Of a DNA stretch of 64,000 bases, positions 59,900-64,000 are shown in pieces. Where the stretch lies: NCBI GenBank assembly GCA_963746265.1, contig CAVVAM010000014.1, positions 62,001 through 126,000 of the forward strand. The letters are read 5' to 3'. The translations under genes and the position numbers were made by a program. The DNA comes from Ilumatobacter sp963746265. Its GTDB lineage: Bacteria; Actinomycetota; Acidimicrobiia; Acidimicrobiales; Ilumatobacteraceae. Below the pieces are notes generated by a model, which saw only the letters and a program-made list of their open reading frames with translations, did no database searches and was not told the origin of the DNA. Within the stretch, counting starts at the first letter, position 1; each line of letters begins with the position of its first letter.

Positions 59900-60517
59900 G
59901 TGCCCGGACCCCTCGACACCGTCACCCTCACCGGGCGCCACGTGCGGCTCGAACCACTCTCGGTCGATCACGCCGATGCGATGACCACTGCCGCCGGGAT
60001 CGATCGGAGCACGTTCGACCTGACGTGGGTGCCCGAGGGTTCCGACGCGATGCGCACCTACATCGAGGGCCTCCTCGACGACCACGCTGCGGCACGGGTA
60101 CTGCCGTTCGCGCAACGGCGCCTCGACACGGGCGACGTCGTGGGATGCACCCGCTACCTCGATCCGCACTGGTGGCGAGGACGGCCGGAACCCGACGAGA
60201 TCGAGATCGGCGGCACGTGGTTGGGGGCCGCTGCGCAACGGACGGCGGTCAACACCGAGGCCAAGTATCTCCTGCTTCGGCATGCATTCGAAGTGCTCGA
60301 CGTGTGGCGCGTCGCGATCTGCACCGACGCACGAAACCGGCGGAGCCGTGATGCGATCGAGCGGATCGGCGGTTCGTTCGAAGGGGTGCTGCGGAACCAC
60401 CGGTTGCGGGCCGACACCGACCGGCCCTCGCCGCGCCAGACCGCCGTCTACTCGATCATCGTCGGCGAGTGGCCCGACGTGAAGCGGGCGCTCGAGGCCC
60501 GCATCGACGCCCCATGA
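59900..60517 (+). CDS. GNAT family N-acetyltransferase (RimJ/RimL-like)
   Basis: A 205-aa acetyltransferase: TGRHVRLEPLSVDHADAMT at the start, a middle part with GTWLGAAAQRTAVNTEAKYLLLRHAFEVLDVWRVAICTDARNRRSRDAIERIGG (acetyl-CoA binding helix and the R-S-x-x-A-I-E-R-I-G motif), and a short tail. The type is the ribosomal-protein-alanine/spermidine acetyltransferase-like group; target unknown. Its TGA overlaps the ATG of the next gene (ATGA). Confidence 0.87.
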   Translation: MPGPLDTVTLTGRHVRLEPLSVDHADAMTTAAGIDRSTFDLTWVPEGSDAMRTYIEGLLDDHAAARVLPFAQRRLDTGDVVGCTRYLDPHWWRGRPEPDEIEIGGTWLGAAAQRTAVNTEAKYLLLRHAFEVLDVWRVAICTDARNRRSRDAIERIGGSFEGVLRNHRLRADTDRPSPRQTAVYSIIVGEWPDVKRALEARIDAP

Positions 60518-61104
60518 ACGCCCTCGTCGTGGTCGCACATCCGTGCTCGGACAGCTTCTGTCACGCTGCCGCGCAACGGGCGATCGACGGGCTCCGCGCC
60601 GGCGGGCACGCCGTCGACACGATCGACCTGTACGCGGACGGCTTCACAACGGCGATGACGCGCGAGGAACGGATCGCCTACGAGACCGACGACGCGATCC
60701 TCGATCCGCAGGTCGGCGATCATGCGGAACGCCTCGCGCGGGCGGAGATCATCGTGTTCGTGTACCCGACGTGGTGGAGCGGGTTGCCGGCGATCCTGAA
60801 GGGGTGGCTCGAACGCGTCATGGTGCCGGGCGTCGCGTTCACGTTCGACGAGTCGACCGGCAAGGTGAAACCGGGCCTCCGTCATGTCCGGCGGCTGGTC
60901 GGGATCAGCACGTACGGGTCGCCAGGGCTGGCGGTGCGGTTGGTCAACGACAACGGTCGACGGATCCTGACCCGCGCACTGCGCATGTCGTGCGGGACGC
61001 GGGCGCGCACCACGTGGCTCCCGCTCTACGGGATGGACACCGCCACGCCCGCCGATCGGACCATCTTCCTCGCGCGCATCGAACAGCGGCTGGCCGGTCT
61101 CTGA
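60514..61104 (+). CDS. NAD(P)H dehydrogenase, flavodoxin-like fold (copy 1)
   Basis: A 196-aa quinone-reductase-like protein: NALVVVAHPCSDSFCHAAAQRAIDGL (phosphate loop), IDLYADGFTTAMTREERIAYE, EIIVFVYPTWWSGLPAILKGWLERVMVPGVAFTF and LVGISTYGSPG. This is the NQO1/MdaB/KefF-like family. The ATG overlaps the GNAT stop, and its own TGA is followed with 1-nt overlap by a paralogue (TGATG). Confidence 0.88.
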   Translation: MNALVVVAHPCSDSFCHAAAQRAIDGLRAGGHAVDTIDLYADGFTTAMTREERIAYETDDAILDPQVGDHAERLARAEIIVFVYPTWWSGLPAILKGWLERVMVPGVAFTFDESTGKVKPGLRHVRRLVGISTYGSPGLAVRLVNDNGRRILTRALRMSCGTRARTTWLPLYGMDTATPADRTIFLARIEQRLAGL

Positions 61105-61688
61105 TGCGAGTGCTCGCCGTGTACTGCCACCCGCATCCCGGCTCGCTCGTCGCCGCCGCACGTGAGCGCGCGGTCGCCGGTCTGGAGGCCGGCGGGCATC
61201 AGGTGCGACTCACCGATCTGTACGCCGACGGGTTCGATCCGACCATGTCGGCGACCGAGCGGCGGACGCACAAGGAGCCGGGGGTCGCACCGGAGCTGGT
61301 GCGGTACGCCGACGACCTCGCATGGGCCGAGGCGCTGGTGCTGATCTACCCGACGTGGTGGAGCGGGCAGCCGGCGATGCTCAAAGGGTGGATCGATCGC
61401 GTCTGGGTCGCCGGTGTCGCGTGGGAGATGCGCGACGGCGACCGGACGCCGACGCCACGCCTGCGCAACATCCGCCGGATCGTCGTGGTGACCACCCACG
61501 GTTCCTCGAAGCTGATGAATGCGCTCGAGGGTGAGAGCGGGAAGCGCACCATCACCCGTTCGATCCGGGCGATGTGCTCACGTCGAACACGCACGACGTG
61601 GTGCGCGCTCTACGGCGTCGACACGAGCGACGAGGCGAGGCGGGCCGAGTTCCTCGACCGCGTCGAGCGGACTCTGGCGCGCCTCTGA
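61104..61688 (+). CDS. NAD(P)H dehydrogenase, flavodoxin-like fold (copy 2)
   Basis: A 194-aa paralogue of the preceding protein: RVLAVYCHPHPGSLVAAARERAVAGL, TDLYADGFDPTMSATERRTH, EALVLIYPTWWSGQPAMLKGWIDRVWVAGVAWEM and VVTTHGSSKLMN. Adjacent, coupled paralogues may form a heterodimer, since NQO-type enzymes are dimers with the active site at the interface. The ATG at 61104 uses the last base of the preceding stop. Confidence 0.88.
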   Translation: MRVLAVYCHPHPGSLVAAARERAVAGLEAGGHQVRLTDLYADGFDPTMSATERRTHKEPGVAPELVRYADDLAWAEALVLIYPTWWSGQPAMLKGWIDRVWVAGVAWEMRDGDRTPTPRLRNIRRIVVVTTHGSSKLMNALEGESGKRTITRSIRAMCSRRTRTTWCALYGVDTSDEARRAEFLDRVERTLARL

Positions 61689-61739
61689 ACTCCACTGTTC
61701 GGCGGTGCGGTCCCGCGGCGACGATGCGACACTGTTGGG

Positions 61740-62465
61740 ATGCCGAACCAGCACAGGAGGCACGTTGACAGCGGCCACGAGCACGACGATCGAGCTCACG
61801 ACCGGCACAGAGGGCACGGTCACCACGGGCACGAGAACGATCAGGGGATCAACGGTGCACTGCGCTACCTCCGCTGGCTCCCGCGGATGTGGCGATCTGC
61901 GATCAACGACGCCGTCGTCGATCTGGTCGACCCGCAGCCCGGTGAACGGGTGGCCGACATCGGTGCCGGGATGGGTGCGGGTGCGGTGCGCGCTGCGAAG
62001 GCCGGCGCACGGGTGATCGCAGTGGAGCCCACCCCGTTCATGCGTCGAGTGCTGGCGGGGCGGCGCATCATGAGCCGCCACCGTGCCCACATCGAGGTGG
62101 TCGACGGCGCGGCCGAACGGATTCCGGGCGAGGACCACAGCATCGACGCAGTGTGGGCGGTCAACACCATGCACCATTGGGTCGACATCGAACGCGGCGT
62201 CGCCGAGCTCGCCCGGGTGCTGCGGCCCGGCGGCCGGCTGCTCCTCGTCGACGAGGTGTTCACCGACCCCTCCCATCCCGACTACGAGCGGTTCGGAGCC
62301 GAGCACGACGACGATCACCACGGCTTCACGATGGTGGAGGCCGACCAGATGGGTGGGCTCCTCCGGGCTGCCGGACTGGCTGATGTCGACGCATCGAATC
62401 GCCGCATCGCCGAACGCCCGGTCGTCAGTGTCTCGGCAACGGGTGCACCGCCGGCCGATCGCTGA
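61740..62465 (+). CDS. Class I SAM methyltransferase with His-rich N-terminal tail
   Basis: A 241-aa methyltransferase (UbiE/ArsM-like class): GERVADIGAGMGAGAVRAAKAGARVIAVEPTPFMRRVLAGRR, DAVWAVNTMHHWVDIERGVAELARVLRPGGRLLLVDEVF. The first 35 residues are extraordinarily rich in His, Asp and Glu (HVDSGHEHDDRAHDRHRGHG and so on), a likely metal-binding or buffering tail. A second acidic His stretch (EHDDDHHGFTM) occurs near 195. A short proline-containing tail ends the protein. Substrate unknown. Confidence 0.83.
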   Translation: MPNQHRRHVDSGHEHDDRAHDRHRGHGHHGHENDQGINGALRYLRWLPRMWRSAINDAVVDLVDPQPGERVADIGAGMGAGAVRAAKAGARVIAVEPTPFMRRVLAGRRIMSRHRAHIEVVDGAAERIPGEDHSIDAVWAVNTMHHWVDIERGVAELARVLRPGGRLLLVDEVFTDPSHPDYERFGAEHDDDHHGFTMVEADQMGGLLRAAGLADVDASNRRIAERPVVSVSATGAPPADR

Positions 62466-62514
62466 CCGGGCTCGGAGCGGAGACGCCACACGTCGGCCGG
62501 GGCCTCCGGTCGGA

Positions 62515-62544
62515 GCCGGTGCCGGTGCCGGTGCCGGTGCCGGG
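62515..62544. repeat. Hexanucleotide repeat GCCGGT, four copies plus one variant
   Basis: GCCGGT at 62515, 62521, 62527 and 62533, then GCCGGG. It lies just upstream of the -10 hexamer of the 62565 gene, so it could affect promoter strength by slippage. Confidence 0.75.
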
Positions 62545-62552
62545 AGGTGATC

Positions 62553-62558
62553 TAGATT
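62553..62558 (+). promoter_or_regulatory. Putative -10 hexamer of the 62565 gene
   Basis: TAGATT lies 6 nt before GTG 62565, in a locally AT-rich patch (GATCTAGATTTC) next to the hexanucleotide repeat. Confidence 0.5.
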
Positions 62559-62564
62559 TCGACG

Positions 62565-63188
62565 GTGATCGATGCCTCGCACGTGAGAGCTGCCGCGAAC
62601 GCGTGCGCGGACTTCCTCCGTACGGTGACCGACGCCGATTGGACCGTCGAGGTGCCGGAACTCGACATGACGGTGGCAGGAGTTGTCGGTCACGCCGCCG
62701 AAGGTTGCCTCTGGTATGCCATCGACCTGTCCGCGGCAGGCAAGGACCTCCAGCTCGTCGAACATCGGGTGAACACGGACGGGCCCAACGACGAGGTGAT
62801 CGACACGCTGCAGACCTACGCTCACGTCACGGCCGCGGTCATCGACGCGAGCCCGGACACTGCACGAGGGTTCCACCCGATGGGAGCTGCCGATCCATCC
62901 GGGTTTGCCGCAATGGCCTGCGACGAGCTGTTGATCCACACCGACGACGCGGCGCGAGGCCTCGGGCTCGTCTTCCGTCCGCCCGACGATCTCGCCGGAG
63001 CGGTCCTGGAGCGGCTGTTTCCGTGGGTCACGCCCGGCAACGACGTCTGGGAGCACCTGAAGTGGGCGAACGGGCGGATCGCACTCGGTGCTCGAGAGCG
63101 GCTCACCGACTGGGCCTGGCACTGCGCACCCCTCGCCGAGTGGGACGGCACAGCGGCCACGAGGCCTGCACCGCGGCCGCAGACCTGA
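62565..63188 (+). CDS. Maleylpyruvate isomerase/DinB-like (mycothiol-dependent family) protein
   Basis: A 207-aa four-helix-bundle protein: VIDASHVRAAANACADFLRTVTDADWTVEVPELDMTVAGVVGHAAEGCLWYAIDL with the metal His in HAAE, then FAAMACDELLIHTDDAARGLGLVF, which supplies another His. This matches the mycothiol-dependent maleylpyruvate isomerase N-terminal domain family (TIGR03086-like), whose actual reactions are mostly unknown. The GTG start follows TAGATT by 6 nt. Mycothione reductase at the left end confirms mycothiol chemistry in this organism. Confidence 0.75.
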   Translation: MIDASHVRAAANACADFLRTVTDADWTVEVPELDMTVAGVVGHAAEGCLWYAIDLSAAGKDLQLVEHRVNTDGPNDEVIDTLQTYAHVTAAVIDASPDTARGFHPMGAADPSGFAAMACDELLIHTDDAARGLGLVFRPPDDLAGAVLERLFPWVTPGNDVWEHLKWANGRIALGARERLTDWAWHCAPLAEWDGTAATRPAPRPQT

Positions 63189-63523
63189 CCGTTGCACGCT
63201 CCGAGACGGTCGCCGACCCGTCACCACCGCCGGGTCCGCGCTGCACATCTGCAACGCATCCACCGACCTCGGCCGTGGCCGCCGAGCCGTGACCGAGCCT
63301 GATCGGCAACGAGCTGCCACCACGGCGAAGGCGCCCGGGGTATCGAGCGTGTTGCCTGATCCGTTGCCACACCTGGCGAGGTGAACCACCAGGGTCATGC
63401 GCGCCGGCTCGTGCCGCCCCGCACGCAGGAACCGCGCTCCCCGTTGGGGTCGCTCACGCGGTCGATCCCGCTTCGAACGTCCGCCGAGTTGCCGATGACT
63501 CCTGCTGACGACGGTCGGACCGC
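63189..63523. other. 335-bp intergenic stretch
   Basis: Convergent gap between the isomerase-like gene and corA. No supported gene, RNA or strong hairpin seen. Confidence 0.4.
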
Positions 63524-64000
63524 TCAGAGCCAACCGCTGCGCTTGAAGAACCGGTACAGCAGTCCAACGGTGCAGCTCATGACGAGCAACACGAGTGGGT
63601 ACCCGAACCGTGCCCCGAGTTCGGGCATCGAATCGAAGTTCATGCCGTAGATCCCGGCGAGCATCGTCGGAACAGCAGCCATCGCGACCCAGGCGCTGAT
63701 CTTGCGCATGTCGTTGTTCTGCTGCACGGTGATCTGGGTGAGGCTCGCCGTCAGCGCCGCGTCGAGCAAGCCCGACAGCGAGTTCGCCCGCGTGACTGCC
63801 CGGTCGAGCTGATCAGCGGCTTCGTTGAGATCGGCGAGCAACTCCGCCGGGATCGTCTTACCGAGCGCGCGAGTCAGCCGATTGAGCGGATCCTGCAACG
63901 CGTCGAAGGCGACCAACGTTCGCCGAACCTCCCGCTTCAATCGATACAGGCGCTCGACGGGCTGGCGGTGGATGTCGGTGAACACGTCGAGCTCGGCTTC
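63524..64000 (-). CDS. corA: CorA-like magnesium/cobalt transporter (partial, runs off right edge)
   Basis: The C-terminal 158 codons are in the window; the 5' end lies beyond 64000. They show the long helix VERLYRLKREVRRTLVAFDALQDPLNRL, the stalk NSLSGLLDAALTASLTQITVQQNNDMRKISAWVAM, TM1 and the selectivity loop IYGMNFDSMPELGARFGYP (GMN filter), TM2 and a basic tail (RFFKRSGW). CorA proteins form pentameric Mg2+ channels. A GTG at 63985 is only an internal codon; the frame continues into the edge. Confidence 0.94.
   Translation of the reverse strand, partial: EAELDVFTDIHRQPVERLYRLKREVRRTLVAFDALQDPLNRLTRALGKTIPAELLADLNEAADQLDRAVTRANSLSGLLDAALTASLTQITVQQNNDMRKISAWVAMAAVPTMLAGIYGMNFDSMPELGARFGYPLVLLVMSCTVGLLYRFFKRSGWL

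Noticed and set aside
61578..63533. 651-codon minus-strand frame near the right end
   Set aside because: Antisense to a methyltransferase and an isomerase-like gene that have clear family motifs.
1..64000. CRISPR array, insertion sequence or prophage
   Set aside because: No regularly spaced repeats, transposase or phage structural genes were seen.

Overview
The window is 64 kb of high-GC, densely coded bacterial chromosome. The gene content points to an actinobacterium: mycothione reductase (mycothiol chemistry), a DevR/DosR-type two-component pair, a DUF222-type HNH gene remnant, treY/treZ, and many GTG/TTG starts. The mix (amidohydrolase, orphan xanthine-dehydrogenase-type subunit, acyl-CoA dehydrogenase, DUF3179) resembles marine Acidimicrobiia such as the Ilumatobacter group. 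That placement is inference from style, not from a marker search. No phage, insertion sequence, CRISPR array or plasmid function was seen.

Left end (1-7.7 kb): a miaB-micro-ORF-miaA transcript runs leftward off the edge. Divergent from it is a redox/catabolic run: mycothione reductase, small membrane protein, zinc alcohol dehydrogenase, enolase-superfamily enzyme. recA is alone on the minus strand behind a promoter rich in LexA-type half-sites. 7.6-20 kb: DUF983 protein, a membrane protein, a coupled four-gene ABC-2 exporter operon, a class III aminotransferase, an ArsR-SRPBCC fusion behind a large palindrome, an amidohydrolase, a flavin reductase and a xanthine-dehydrogenase-type molybdopterin subunit, ending in a decayed HNH gene. 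20-25 kb: a stress protein, small membrane proteins, a lipoprotein, an acyl-CoA dehydrogenase and tRNA-His.

25-34 kb: an unusual multidomain lipoprotein (ligand-binding, two peptidoglycan-binding, FAS1) lies between tRNA-His and tRNA-Lys. It is followed by malQ-treZ and convergent treY, for alpha-glucan to trehalose conversion. 34-45 kb: GST-like protein, sulfatase, metallo-hydrolase, a P-type ATPase/universal-stress operon, a ribosome-hibernation-type protein, a methyltransferase, an enoyl-CoA hydratase and a frameshifted P450 remnant. 44-54 kb: HAD/2-phosphoglycerate-kinase-like pair, a second class III aminotransferase, two PNPOx-like proteins, a CoA transferase, and a divergent histidine kinase/response regulator with a DosR-box-like palindrome between them. 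After those come a universal stress protein, a GH65 C-terminal remnant and an MsiK-like ABC ATPase.

54-64 kb: methyltransferase, ccdA divergent from a DUF3179 lipoprotein, a MalY-like aminotransferase with a quinone oxidoreductase, a coupled GNAT-NQO-NQO run, a His-rich methyltransferase, a mycothiol-isomerase-like protein and a truncated corA. Two regulatory habits recur. Many genes have a TANNNT hexamer 6-8 nt before the start codon, suggesting leaderless mRNAs. The stress genes instead carry clear Shine-Dalgarno sites.
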